A stretch of DNA of 64,000 nt from Strongylocentrotus droebachiensis (GCA_035222895.1 JAVYIG010000645.1:434001-498000), one strand, 5' to 3'. Shown: positions 44,880 to 55,589, counted from the first letter of the stretch. Numbers and translations: made by a program. Notes: generated by a model from the letters alone, not told the origin.

Positions 44880-44966
44880 CTCTAGGGTTAGGGTTAGGTT
44901 TATGGTTAGGTTTAGGATTAGGGAGTTAGAGTTAGAGCCTAGAAGTAGGGTTAGGCCTAGGGTAAA
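44880..44966 (+). repeat. Interstitial TTAGGG-like tract
   Basis: About 12 imperfect TTAGGG/TTAGGT/TTAGAG units, including two perfect TTAGGG repeats at the start. It is embedded in ordinary sequence on both sides, so it is an interstitial telomere-like repeat rather than a chromosome end. Confidence 0.75.
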
Positions 44967-45094
44967 ATGGAAAAAACTGACTGTTTTTTGCAGCTGGGCC
45001 GAGTTGTCTTTGAGCCGAGTTTGCCCAGATTCGTCTAAATCTAATCCCCCCAGGCCAAAAAAGGGCAAACTATACCCCTTTCTAAATGGCCCGA

Positions 45095-45130
45095 GTTTCA
45101 TCGGATGCATCCGGACGCATCCGATGAAAC
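45095..45130. repeat. 36-bp palindrome
   Basis: GTTTCATCGGATG...CATCCGATGAAAC: arms of about 17 bp with a single mismatched position near the centre. It could be a hairpin or a bidirectional factor site. Confidence 0.75.
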
Positions 45131-45569
45131 GGCCAGTAGACCTATGAATGCTACAGAGGAGAAAAAGCTGATTAAATAGCCGATGAAAACACAGATTAAA
45201 ATGGTCTGTCGCAGTTACCCGCGCTTTATCATAACCAGCTGTGTTTGTTGACTTTTTGTTGAACATGCTGCATGGCAACTAGATGGGGCGCGGGCTTAAT
45301 AATTACGTAATAATTCTTCACTTCCAGCAGTTGGAAGCAGTAGGGGGTCTAGTACTAGTTAATGCAGACGGCTTTTAGTTTTAGTTTTATTTAAGCTCAG
45401 CTCAGCTGGTTGCCACGATACCGCACTCCTTATTTGTTAATGTTATAAGCAGCCCTTCTTCTTTTAAATTTCCACTTACAAGTTACAATCTACACTCAGT
45501 AAGAAGATCAAAGATCTGTTCTGTAGCTGTAGACCTATAGCCTATAGATCTAGGCCTAGGCCTACTCAC

Positions 45570-45719
45570 AATTTCAGCCAGGTTCTGTCTCACAGGCACT
45601 GTCACTGCACTGGCACCCCTGTCACCTCCGCAGCCGGTCGTCTGGTCACCGTACCGGTCTCCCCGTGGCGCTGGCTGTTCTTCACCATCGTTGCCGCTCT
45701 CGACACCGGCGACACTCAT
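45570..45719 (-). CDS. Putative first coding exon (50 codons)
   Basis: The minus strand opens at ATG 45717-45719 (MSVAGVESGNDGEEQ...) and ends VRQNLAEI before donor GTGAGT. The segment is more GC- and CpG-rich than its surroundings, as first exons often are. It has no recognised domain; it is Gly/Asp/Arg-rich and likely disordered. It ends in phase 0, compatible with exon A at 40900-41041, but no direct link can be shown. Confidence 0.35.
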
Positions 45720-46324
45720 GCACCAATACTAGCAAGTAGCAATACTAGCAATAGGTCTAGTACTACCGGTAGTACTAGTAAGCGAAGTTGATTTATGGTA
45801 GTAGGGTCTACTTGATATCTCCCTTTAGGCCTACTATCAGTCTCTACCTTCAAAATGTCGAATCTGTTGAAATCGTTGATACTGTACGTTGAACTGCAGC
45901 CACTCGATCAGGCGAAGCGTGGAGAGTCAATGCTAATCCGTAATGACCTCTAGCGCTGTACTACGTGTTAATAGGCAGCATTTGCACACATGAATAGTCA
46001 ATACACTCTTCACACACAAATCCACACAATAATGCCGATGTGGTTGACCGGCAAGTTTGGCAGTAGACTTACAATTTAATTTTTTTAATTATTCTTTTTA
46101 ACATCGGCAAGTTGAAAATATTATATTTTACTGCTATTTAGGTGTCATCAATTATCACTAAAGTACTGATTTTGAGTAAAATTAGTTGAATTTGTACAGT
46201 GGTGTTTAAAATGTTGAGAATCAATGGAACAGCTTTTAATACACTAGCCAGGATAGTAATGCAGCTGTGTGATCTGCTAGCTAGCTTGGTTTCATAAGTG
46301 CGTCTGCGAGCTCCACGTACGCAT

Positions 46325-46415
46325 GCGTAAACGCAGGGACTATTTTTTCAGGAGCTAGGGAGTCGTGTTACACTTTAAGACCATGTTACACTTTAAGACC
46401 TCAACACACGTGCCC
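46325..46415. repeat. Dispersed repeat, inverse copy of 20280-20365
   Basis: Carries 'ttcaggagctagggagtcgt', 'gttacactttaagacc' (twice) and 'cctcaacacacgtgccc'. Confidence 0.75.
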
Positions 46416-46424
46416 CATTGGTAA

Positions 46425-46690
46425 AAAATAAGGGGGGGAAGGGGGGAAAGAAAAAGGAAAAAAAGAGAAAAAGGAGGGGAAAAAGAAAGAAAAGGGAAGA
46501 GAGAAAAAAAGAAGAAAAGAGGGAGGAGAGAAAAGGGGAGAGGAGAAAAGGAGAAAAGGAGGGGGAAATTAAGGAAGAAATGGGAAGAGAAAGGGGAGAA
46601 AAGGCGGAAAAGGAAGAAAAGGGGAAAGACAGAGGAGAGAAAAGGGGGAAAAGGAGAATCATGAGAGGGGAAAAGAAAGAAAGGGGGATG
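46425..46690. repeat. Purine tract (GGGAAA/GAAAAGG)
   Basis: About 265 bp almost entirely A/G on the plus strand. Lys/Arg/Glu-rich open frames across it are compositional. Such a tract could form triplex DNA. Confidence 0.9.
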
Positions 46691-47059
46691 ATATATTATA
46701 ATTATAAGATTTGTTTTTTTTTACCGGGAAAGGGGCGGAGAGCAAGCAATTTTGCAGTGTGCATAATATGGGGTCCCTCTTGCCAGGCGTGTAGCCCCCT
46801 CCCCCCCCCCCCCCCCCGTCAAGAAAAAAACCACAAGAAGAACAACAAAATGAGATGGAAAAAAGGGGGGGGGGGAAGAAAGAATTTTTTTGAGTTAAAG
46901 GAGAAAGGAAAAAAGATGAAAGAGAATAAACAACGATAGAAGAGAGGTGCGAGAGCATGAGGAATTTCATTTCTTTTAAAAGAATAACGGGATAACAACC
47001 AGGGACGTCGCTAAAGGGGGTGGGTGTGGGGATGTGACATTTTCCATTTTAATAAGCGC

Positions 47060-48190
47060 TCCTTCGAAATGATAAGTTCCCCATATATATTTGAGTATAA
47101 CTTTTCATTTATATTTAATAATCAATTACAATTCGTTCAAGAATATAACTCATGGCTGCTGCATTTACATTACAAAATTGTAGGCATTATTACCGTATAA
47201 TTATGCTGCAGTGGAATGGTGTTTTTATCACCCCTCGTCACCCCCCCCCCCTCCCCAAGAGGCGGCCCTACCGGAGGAGCAGGAGGAGGGGCACAGTACC
47301 CCACTTTTTCAAGTACCCCTAAAGTGCCCCTTTTACTTTGTAAAAGCGCCCCTTCCCCTCTGATAAGAGCCCCTTTTATTTTGGCACGTGCCCCTTTTCC
47401 TTCAACAATTTCCTCTGTAATAAGTGTCAATTTTACATTCTCATGAGTGCCCTTTTTAAATCTCTAGGAAGTGCCCTTTTTCATTTTTGATAAGTGCCCC
47501 CTTCACCTCTGATAATTACCATATTTAAATATGGGAGGTGCCCCTATTACTTTGCAAAGTACCCCTTTTCCTTTGTAAGAAGTGCCCCTTCCCCTTTTAA
47601 TAACTACCCCATTTTAACTCAGATAAGCGCACCTTTTATTTTCACATATGTGCCTCTTTTCTAAAAAATACCCCCATTTAAAAAAGAAAGAACTATATCC
47701 TTCCCCTTCTCATAAATACCCCTTTTTACCTATGAATAGTGCTCCTTTTCATTCTGATAAGTGCTCCGTCACCTCCAATAATTGCCCCTATTCAAATCTG
47801 AGAGATGCTCGTTTTACTTTGGCACGTGCCCCTTTCCACCTTTATAATAACTGTTCCTTTTCCTTTCTAATAAATGCACTTTCCCTTCCCCTTCCCATAT
47901 AAATACCCCTTTCACTTTCTATAAATGCCAGTAATAAAACATGTGCCTCTTTTTCTTGTAATAAGAGTCAATTCCTCTTCTCATAATAGCCCCCTTTCAC
48001 TTCCGATAAATGCCAGTAATAAAATCGTATCAGTGTCCCTTTTCTTTCAACAAATGCCCCTTTTTCTTTGACAAATGCCCATTTCCCATTCTCAATTTGA
48101 CACGTGCTCCTTTTCTTATCCCTTTTGATAAGTATCCCCTTTTCCTCTCATCATTAAAAGTTCCCCTAATTCAAAGTGACCAAGAGCAAG
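47060..48190. repeat. Degenerate minisatellite, 'ataagtgcccctttt' type, locus 2
   Basis: About 35 diverged units of 28-33 bp with cores such as 'gataagtgcccctttt' and 'cacctctgataatt'. It is preceded by 'agggacgtcgctaaaggggg' (near 47002), similar to 'aggggcgtcgctaaag' at 55562, which looks like a transposon end. It is the same unit as 22190-22715. Confidence 0.8.
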
Positions 48191-48266
48191 TTCCCCCAAA
48201 GGTCTTCCATTATAAGAATGTGCTATCCGGGCTGGGTTTTTTCCTCTTTATAATATGTAATTTTTC

Positions 48267-48420
48267 GCACTGGGCGTTGTGGCGTGCGCCTGTAATCCAG
48301 CTAACAGTGGAAGTTACAAACTAACTCAGCCGAGGACGTAGGTTCGAAACAGAGTCACGTCTTTCGGATGGTCCCCAGGCGTAAATGATCATATCTGATT
48401 GACACACGTCTGTAAATACA
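48267..48420 (+). repeat. SINE-like sequence with a 7SL RNA-like head
   Basis: It begins gcactgggcgttgtggcgtg then cgcctgtaatccagcta, closely resembling the 5' Alu domain of 7SL (SRP) RNA, including the internal A box. A B box (ggttcgaaac) follows at 48341-48350, then 'gtcacgtctttcggatgg', a motif I associate with tRNA-type SINE bodies. The SRP S domain is not seen, so this is not a 7SL gene. A chimaeric 7SL/tRNA-type SINE copy is the best reading; chance or tRNA-only origin remains possible. Confidence 0.45.
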
Positions 48421-48647
48421 CAATACACACACAGCGACCTCACAAATCTTGTATACCGGTAGGTGCTTTTATATCTCTCTTTCCCTCTACCCCCCCCCCT
48501 TTTCTCTCATTTTCTCTCTTTCTCATCAAACTTTCATCACGTTAGCTATACTAAATATTTGATGGATGCAATTCTGACCCACTCACTCTTGTAACTTGGT
48601 TTGGTATTAACTCTTTGAAAATGTTGGGGCTTATCTCTCTTTTAAGG

Positions 48648-49712
48648 AGAAAGTCCACCCTGATATTAAAGGGATAGTCCACCCCAGGATTTTCTTTAGC
48701 TGACGATATAGACCTAATAATACCATGAAGAATGATACAAGTCTCATTAAAATCCATGATCACATAACGAAGATATATCGACTTTTTTATCGAAAATCAG
48801 CCGCCCCCCAAATGCAAATGCGTTACATGGGCATGAAACGATTGTGACGTATGTTGCGAGCTGCCTTCTTATTTCGGAGACATTCACTTTCGCTTTCACT
48901 TTCATTCATGATTTGTCGTGTCAGTGCGATAACAGTGTACCGCGAGCGAAAGTGAATGTCTGCGAAATAAGAAGGCAGCTCGCAACATACGTCACAATTT
49001 CGATACTATCGGTTATTTTTTGGCGATCGTTTTTTGCCCATGTAACGCATTTGCATTTGGGGGGCGGCTGATTTTCGATAAAAAAGTCGATATATCTTCG
49101 TTATGTGATCATGGATTTTAATGAGACTTGTATCATTCTTCATGGTATTATTAGGTCTATATCGTCAGCTAAAAAAAATCCTGGGGTGGACTTTCCCTTT
49201 AAGTAGATTTAGAAGCAGAAAAATGAGAGAAACAGGTCAGTGAAAGTTAATTCCCGCAAAAAACGATTGACATTTGAAAATATGGCAGTTGTGATTTTTT
49301 TTAAGGTGAAATCAATACAAACACAAATTGGTTACTTTGTGACGTATCTTGCTAGGTTCCCTCTGATTTGCCCTATACTAAATAACTTCAAAAATCTATA
49401 TTTTCCAATCGTACATTCATCCTAAATAAAAGTATTGCAAATACATGTATGTTTTTATACAACACCTGTATGAAACAAATCTATTCCGTCATCAATAAAT
49501 GAAAGTTTATGAAATTTTCTGTAGGAGGCAAATTGGAGAGGAGCTCACAAGATAAGTCATAGTGTTACCAATTTATGTTTCACTCTTGACAATTCATAAC
49601 TTCCCTATTTTTAATCGGATGTTGCTCAAACTTTCACTAATTTGTTTCTCTCATGTTTCAGCTTTTATTATTTTCATTTTATCATTAAAACCAACTTAAT
49701 ATCAGGGTGAAC
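48648..49712. mobile_element. Older inverted-repeat MITE, host of nested insertions
   Basis: The left arm (ccaccctgatatTTAA, resuming gtagatt...gagagaaacaggtcagtgaa at 49203) and the right arm (49600-49712, complement of caccctgatattaagttg...gagagaaacaaattagtgaa) match as an inverted repeat. The left arm is split by the 48670-49198 element; the right end abuts the 49717 element. Confidence 0.7.
48670..49198. mobile_element. 529-bp palindromic MITE with TTAA target duplication
   Basis: Flanked by TTAA at 48666-48669 and 49199-49202. The ends are AGGGATAGTCCACCCCAGG and the near complement CCTGGGGTGGACTTTCCCT. The arms are complementary for about 225 bp around a ~50-bp centre. The uninterrupted right arm of the surrounding MITE has a single TTAA at the same place, proving the target site. 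This is consistent with piggyBac- or Kolobok-type mobilisation. Confidence 0.85.
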
Positions 49713-49716
49713 ACAT

Positions 49717-50403
49717 CGTCGCCGTTTTCACGAACCGGCACAGCCCAACGCGCAACGAAATAAGTACATTCTGAGAAAAACGCGTTTTACGTTTAGCCCG
49801 TTTTGAATTCGCCAGAAACATGCCTTATGTCAAATTTTATATCACAAAATACATATCAATGAAAGGAAAATATTCTGTATTTTCTATACATTCCATTTGT
49901 TAAGCATAATGACAATTATTATTAATATTACGAAGCTTTGGACTCTCGTGCCGGTTCGTGAAAATATTATTTTGCTGTTTACGTAGCAAAAATATTTTCA
50001 CGAACCGGCACAAGCCACTGTGTCGTTTTTCCTATGTAACTTTACGCGCAAGACAAAAGCGCTCGCGCTGTCTTAGCGCGTATTTTATTTTCACGAACCG
50101 GCACAACCGCCTGTGTCGCGTCGTCTAGGTCTTGTAAGCGCAAAGGTATTTTCACGAACCGGCACAGCCCATTGACTTATAACGGCGCGTGCCGGTTCGT
50201 GAAAATATGAATCGTGCTTTTTGGCTCGTGTGTCGTTTTTGTCATTTGTGTAACCATGGATATCTCAAAAACTAAAGCGTTTTGGATGCTGAAATTTGGT
50301 GAGATGAAAGATTGTTGATAACTTATGCTAAAAATGCAAAAAAAATAAAAACTACATTTTGAAGGGATATCGGTGGCTTGTGCCGGTTCGTGAAAACGGC
50401 GAC
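49717..50403. mobile_element. 687-bp CGTCGCCG element, copy 1 (4-bp duplication ACAT)
   Basis: Terminal inverted repeats CGTCGCCGTTTTCACGAACC and complement, continuing to GGCAC. ACAT flanks both sides (49713-49716, 50404-50407). The motif tttcacgaaccggcac occurs seven times in mixed orientation (two termini and five internal), resembling an array of protein-binding sites. It has no coding frame. Copy 2 begins 490 bp downstream. Confidence 0.88.
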
Positions 50404-50893
50404 GACATGCTTGTACAGATGAAAAGTTTAAAGATCGGGTTGATTCTGCATGTAGTACATAAGAATTGGTTTACACTACATGTATCAGATTTTGGAGACA
50501 ACCAAATGTAAAGTAAAGTAAGTCACATGCAGAGCAAATAGAAATAAACAGAACTGTGTGACGACACACAGTCATGTGGCATGACAGTGTGGTCTTCTCA
50601 GCTGTTGCTCATCATACTTCAGTGACGGCAGGGCAGTGAAGAGGCAATCCTCTCAGGAGACATTTCTGCTATGATTTTCTTCCAAAGTGACATTAAAAGA
50701 ACAAGAAAGAGCGTTAATTACTTTTCATCTGTACAAATACCAGAACTCACCCATCTCATGAAAGAGCTTATGTAACTAAATTATACAAGATTACAAGAAA
50801 ACTCTCTATCTCTAAATCTTGAATTCATCCACTCTCATTTGAGCTCTTGCATCGGATTAACTCCCTGTAGATCATATGAATTAGTGTACATAT

Positions 50894-51582
50894 CGTCGCC
50901 GTTTTCACGAACCGGCACAGCCCAACGCGCGACGAAATAAGTACATTCTGAGAAAAACGCGTTTTACGTTTAGCCCGTTTTGAATTCGCCAGAAACATGC
51001 CTTATGTCAAATTTTATATCACAAAATACATATCAATGAAAGGAAAATATTCTGTATTTTCTATACATTCCATTTGTTAAGCATAATGACAATTACTATT
51101 AATATTACGAAGCTTTGGACTCTCGTGCCGGTTCGTGAAAATATTATTTTGCTGTTTACGTAGCAAAAATATTTTCACGAACCGGCACAAGCCACTGTGT
51201 CGTTTTTCCTATGTAACTTTACGCGCAAGACAAAAGCGCTCGCGCTGTCTTAGCGCGTATTTTATTTTCACGAACCGGCACAACCGCCTGTGTCGCGTCG
51301 TCTAGGTCTTGTAAGCGCAAATATATTTTCACGAACCGGCACAGCCCATTGACTTATAACGGCGCGTGCCGGTTCGTGAAAATATGAATCGTGCTTTTTG
51401 GCTCGTGTGTCGTTTTTGTCATTTGTGTAACCATGGATATCTCAAAAACTAAAGCGTTTTGGATGCTGAAATTTGGTGAGATGAAAGATTGTTGATAACT
51501 TATGCTAAAAATGCAAAAAAAAATAAAAACTACATTTTGAAGGGATTTCGGTGGCTTGTGCCGGTTCGTGAAAACGGCGACG
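50894..51582. mobile_element. 689-bp CGTCGCCG element, copy 2 (4-bp duplication ATAT)
   Basis: Same orientation and almost base-for-base identical to copy 1, with a handful of substitutions and small A-run changes. It is flanked by ATAT (50890-50893, 51583-51586), different from copy 1, so it is an independent insertion rather than a segmental duplication. Near-identity implies recent activity. Confidence 0.88.
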
Positions 51583-51589
51583 ATATAGA

Positions 51590-53159
51590 TCATATTTAAA
51601 CAAACTACATGTACTAAGTACATTTAAATAAATCTGCTTCATTACCTAATAATACAAGTCACATTTCACAACATCAAACATGTATTAATTAATTGATAAA
51701 TATCTGAAACTTTAATAACTCATAAAATGTCACAATTATGGATATGGCAATGTACATAAAACAAAAGTCACAAACACATAAAACATGTAAAATTGTAAAT
51801 GCTTACTTTGTGTGGAAGTTTCTAACATGAGTCACAGCAGTTAACATCACATACAGAAATAAAAGATTTACATAGTTTGGTGATATATTAATAGCTATTT
51901 TTTTTTAAAACCCACCCTAACCCTTACTTTTCAGTGTTAAAAAGACCTAGGATGAAAATAGTACTGATGATCTACTAGTTTCTCTATCAATGTAAAAAGG
52001 TGGCTATGACCTCATAGTAACTGAAAAAAATATGAAAGGACATGCAATTATACCATGATACCATGAGAAGTGTTGCCAACTTCTGTGATGGTGTCGCCAC
52101 TCTCTGGAAGCCATCTGTAGGTGACAAAAGAATGTAGAGGGTGAAAATATTCCAATCCAAATACACAAAGAATGAAGGAAATATTATATAATGGTCCCCT
52201 ACAGATGGGGTCAGATCTTCTACTTCTACTTCAATCAATCAGGAATAAGCCTTCAAAATAATATGAATATTTTGTTGATAATTGTACCCCCCCCCCTTTT
52301 CAAAAACCTTTTTTTTTTTATCTAAAGAGAATTTAAGGGCCAATTTTAAGCTTCCACTGAAAAGTAAAAATCAGAACCTCGTTCAGGATGATAACTTTGA
52401 AATTGCACACAATATATGACGGTTATAATATGGAGATCATGGAAGTCACAATCTTAAAAAATAAAAATCACAAAATATAAAGGACTGGATAAGTTGTTGT
52501 TGTTGTTGTTGCTCTCTTGATAGTTGATACACTCTAGTTTATGTACCTTGGTCATTGGTGAGAGCAATTAGCCATGACCAGTCCATGTGATATAGGAGTT
52601 CCCATCTGCTTGGTCGTACTGCTACATGTACATGTAGACCTCTGGAGTTCCTAGAAAAGAAAGAATACTTAAATAGATATTATAACATTCAAAACAAGTT
52701 AAACAACAACACAAGTTCTGAAACCAAAAAAAAGATTCCTTATCATCTGATCTTTCAGTTTCATGTAATTGACACAATAAAGTTTCCATTCTCCTCGTCA
52801 ACTCATCGAAAGGAAAAGAGTCTACAAATGTATATACATCATACATGTATCTTAAACTCCACATAACATATATGGCAAATTAGACTACCTATTCCCTACA
52901 GTCTACAGTCAGTATTAAAATATTTACTAAGCATTTTCCTTTTTCAATGAAACTAATTGGGGAGCATGTGAAATAATATTCAAATGTATACACAAGACAC
53001 ATGCACACCTTTTCTAAGTCATGTCAGTGTGTAGAGTAGAAAATTCAGGTCTCCATGACTGCCACATAAATATGACGGGCAGAACTTCAGTCTACGTCAG
53101 GATGGCATGAGAAATCCAACTGGAATTTTTCCTCCTTGGCAAGTATCACCCTCATCATT
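51590..53159 (-). other. 3' flank / probable 3' UTR of HEXIM-like gene
   Basis: AT-rich DNA downstream of the HEXIM-like stop. It holds a (GTT)n run near 52496-52511 and a C-run/T-run near 52287-52319. I see no supported exon. Confidence 0.4.
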
Positions 53160-54083
53160 TCATTCTGCTGTCGGGCTGTTTGCAGCGACGCCTCTCAACC
53201 TCCTGTTCTCCACAGTCAGTACCTCTAGCTCCAGTTCCAACTCCTTGACCCGACTTATTCCATGCATCATCTGCATGTTCTGGCTTCTCTCCTCTAAATC
53301 TTTCAATTGGTCCATAAGTAGTGAACATCTGGTCTCTAACTGCTGCCTTGGAAGAGTTATCAACTGTTCTTTCAGCTCCCATTGATGTGCCGAGTAATCT
53401 GCTTCAAAGTTTCGCAGGGCAAAATCAATGTCAAACAATTCATCGTTTAAAATGTTGTCATTGGCATGTTCAGTTTCGCAATGACTGCTGCAGCCACTGC
53501 TTGATTCAGAAGGCGAATGAAGGCTATCATAGTCAGATGTCTCATTGCTCTTGCTACTTGTGCAATGTGGAGAAGAATCTTGTCCATAGCAAGTCTTAGC
53601 CATCATTTCCGAGAAAGTGGTGGCACAATGATTATCCTCCTTGTCACTGCTATGATGATGAAGGAAATTGTGTTCCTTGTTGACTTCGTTGTAGTAGTTC
53701 ATATCACTCTTAACTTGCGTCATTACTGTGGCTGTGCACTTCTGTTTCCCATCAATTATCATGGCATCTCTCTCATTCTGGTTGATCAAAAATTCATTAT
53801 TGTTGAATGGTGCGCCGATTGCTAGAAAACCGCTTCGGGACCTTCCTGGTCTTGATCGTCGACGATTCTCCTTTATCTTTGGCTTGCGCTTTCCCCTGTA
53901 ACGCCTCTTCAATTTAATAACCTTTTTTAACATGATCTTCGTTTGGTCTTCACTCCCAGATAACTCCGATAAGGCAGCTACAGTGGACATATCTGATTCT
54001 GAACTCTTGTCAACGTATACGAGTGGTGGTATAACTTCATGCACTTCCAATTCCATCCAAGAGCAGGTGTAAGCTTGTGGCAT
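53160..54083 (-). CDS. HEXIM: HEXIM-like P-TEFb (CDK9-cyclin T) inhibitor, single exon
   Basis: HEXIM proteins bind 7SK RNA and hold P-TEFb inactive in the nucleus. This intronless 307-residue frame has the family order. A Lys/Arg-rich region (about 53-85, KRRYRGKRKPK and ENRRRSRPGRSRS) corresponds to the RNA-binding/nuclear localisation motif. Then comes APFNNNEFLI (91-100), matching the vertebrate APYNTTQFL inhibitory motif. A Ser/Asp/Glu-rich acidic region follows (about 168-218). The C-terminal helical part starts FDIDFALRNFEADY (about 217-230) and ends in a coiled coil ELELELEVLTVENRRLRG (281-298), the cyclin T/dimerisation region. Vertebrate HEXIM1 is also single-exon and somewhat longer (359). 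The PYNT core is altered to PFNN. Start chosen as the first ATG, 54081-54083. Confidence 0.82.
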   Translation of the reverse strand: MPQAYTCSWMELEVHEVIPPLVYVDKSSESDMSTVAALSELSGSEDQTKIMLKKVIKLKRRYRGKRKPKIKENRRRSRPGRSRSGFLAIGAPFNNNEFLINQNERDAMIIDGKQKCTATVMTQVKSDMNYYNEVNKEHNFLHHHSSDKEDNHCATTFSEMMAKTCYGQDSSPHCTSSKSNETSDYDSLHSPSESSSGCSSHCETEHANDNILNDELFDIDFALRNFEADYSAHQWELKEQLITLPRQQLETRCSLLMDQLKDLEERSQNMQMMHGISRVKELELELEVLTVENRRLRGVAANSPTAE

Positions 54084-54381
54084 GGCCGAGGTTGTTGGAT
54101 AATATTAATAATATCCAACTACTTAGTTGCAGTAAGCCAGTAGATCTAATAAAAAAGCAATCTAAAACGTTCAACTTGTAATAAGTTCCAGTAGTTGATC
54201 AAGAGCAAACTCCGAAGCTTCCACTCCAACAGGGTATCACGTTGATAATGACTCAATAAAAGCTACACGTACCAGTATGCAGCAATGCGGTGTACGCCCA
54301 AATCGATTTCGTCGTCTCAACGATTATTGCGAAACAAACACTAACAAACGTAACACAACGAATACAAAACGACAGGCTACA

Positions 54382-54418
54382 TGACGTCATCACACGTCAC
54401 GTTCGAGTAACTTCCTGG
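54382..54418 (-). promoter_or_regulatory. CRE and ETS-like sites in HEXIM-like promoter region
   Basis: TGACGTCA at 54382-54389, a second half CRE (CACGTCACG) just after, and acttcctgg (minus CCAGGAAGT) at 54410-54418, about 300-335 bp upstream of the HEXIM-like ATG. The spacing suits a TATA-less promoter; no TATA is evident. Confidence 0.4.
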
Positions 54419-54419
54419 T

Positions 54420-55555
54420 TTGTTGAAAGCGCGCCATACTAATCGGATGGGGTGTGGTGGTGGTTATTTTACCCCCGATTTTACCCGACTGCTAAGAAAG
54501 CATAAATGCATACTGAATTTATATTCCGAGCGATGTATTTGTACGTTTACTGCAGATCATCATTTTAGTTTGATATATACGTTCGGTTTCTATTATCTAG
54601 AATGTATTTTTTTAAATCTCTACATAGACCTACATAAAATAACATCATCAAAATAGACCTAAATCAAAATTACTGTAAAAAAAAAAAAGCACAAATGCTC
54701 ATGACAATCTGGGGAATGGGATTGGAAGGGGAGGGGGGTGGGGGGGGGGGGGGGGTAGGAACGTGACATTCCCCAAATTGTTGGCGAATGTTGGAAATTT
54801 CCTTAGACTAGCCAGTAACATACCCTGGACTAGCTGTCGAAAATCGACTTTCTTTCTGGTTGGATTTTATTTTTAAATTTGACAAAATGGGGGGGGGGGT
54901 AGGAACGTGACTAGCTATAAATAAATTGTTGGTAAATGTTGGCATTTTCTTAGACTGTCGAAAAATCGTTTTTCTGGTTGGGTTTTCTTTTTAATTCGAC
55001 AAAATGAACAATAGACCAAATGGGTGGGTACAAATTTGGAGATGAGACCATATTACAATCAGATCAAAATGACTGTTATAAGCAGACGGATTGGGTGTAT
55101 ATGGGAAGGCAAGTTCATGAGTTGGAGCTTGATGTATGAGGAGGAAATTTGAAAGTAGGCGGAGTCGAATCATAGACCATGCCGTGAATAAGGCGTGTGA
55201 GCGCGCTCATTGGACAAGCTGGTCGAACGAGCTCGCGTATACGTTAACAACGTATTCATTTATTTGCATGATTGATTGATTAGCTGGCGCTGGCTGAGAT
55301 TTTCGACTGTACTGAGTGCTGGATCTGTTACCGGTTGTCTCCTGGGATTTTAGATTAGCCAGTAAGGATTACAATGAAATGTACTTTCCATTTATTATAT
55401 TGCATGCAATTTACATATATACCGTCAAGAGGCGAGGGTATTGTAACTGTTTCTGATCAAATGTATGAGATGAATTGCATGTGTGAATAAAGTGCGATGC
55501 TCGTCCCATACCTTCATTTTTGTGTTGGACTTGGAACATTTATCCTATGCCATAT
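54420..55555. other. No gene recognised
   Basis: AT-rich DNA with G-runs (near 54730-54755 and 54890) and a short direct repeat ('ggggggggtaggaacgtgac' near 54745 and 54890). I see no supported exon. Confidence 0.4.
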
Positions 55556-55589
55556 CAGCTTCAGGGGCGTCGCTAAAGAGGAGGGGCCG

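Noticed and set aside
44880-44966. Chromosome end
   Set aside because: Ordinary sequence continues on both sides and the hexamers are imperfect.
46393-46970. Lys/Glu-rich and complementary Phe/Ser-rich open frames
   Set aside because: They reflect an almost pure purine tract; no unique frame and no domain.
48267-48420. A genuine 7SL (SRP) RNA gene
   Set aside because: Only the 5' Alu-domain-like part is seen; the S domain and 3' Alu strand are absent.
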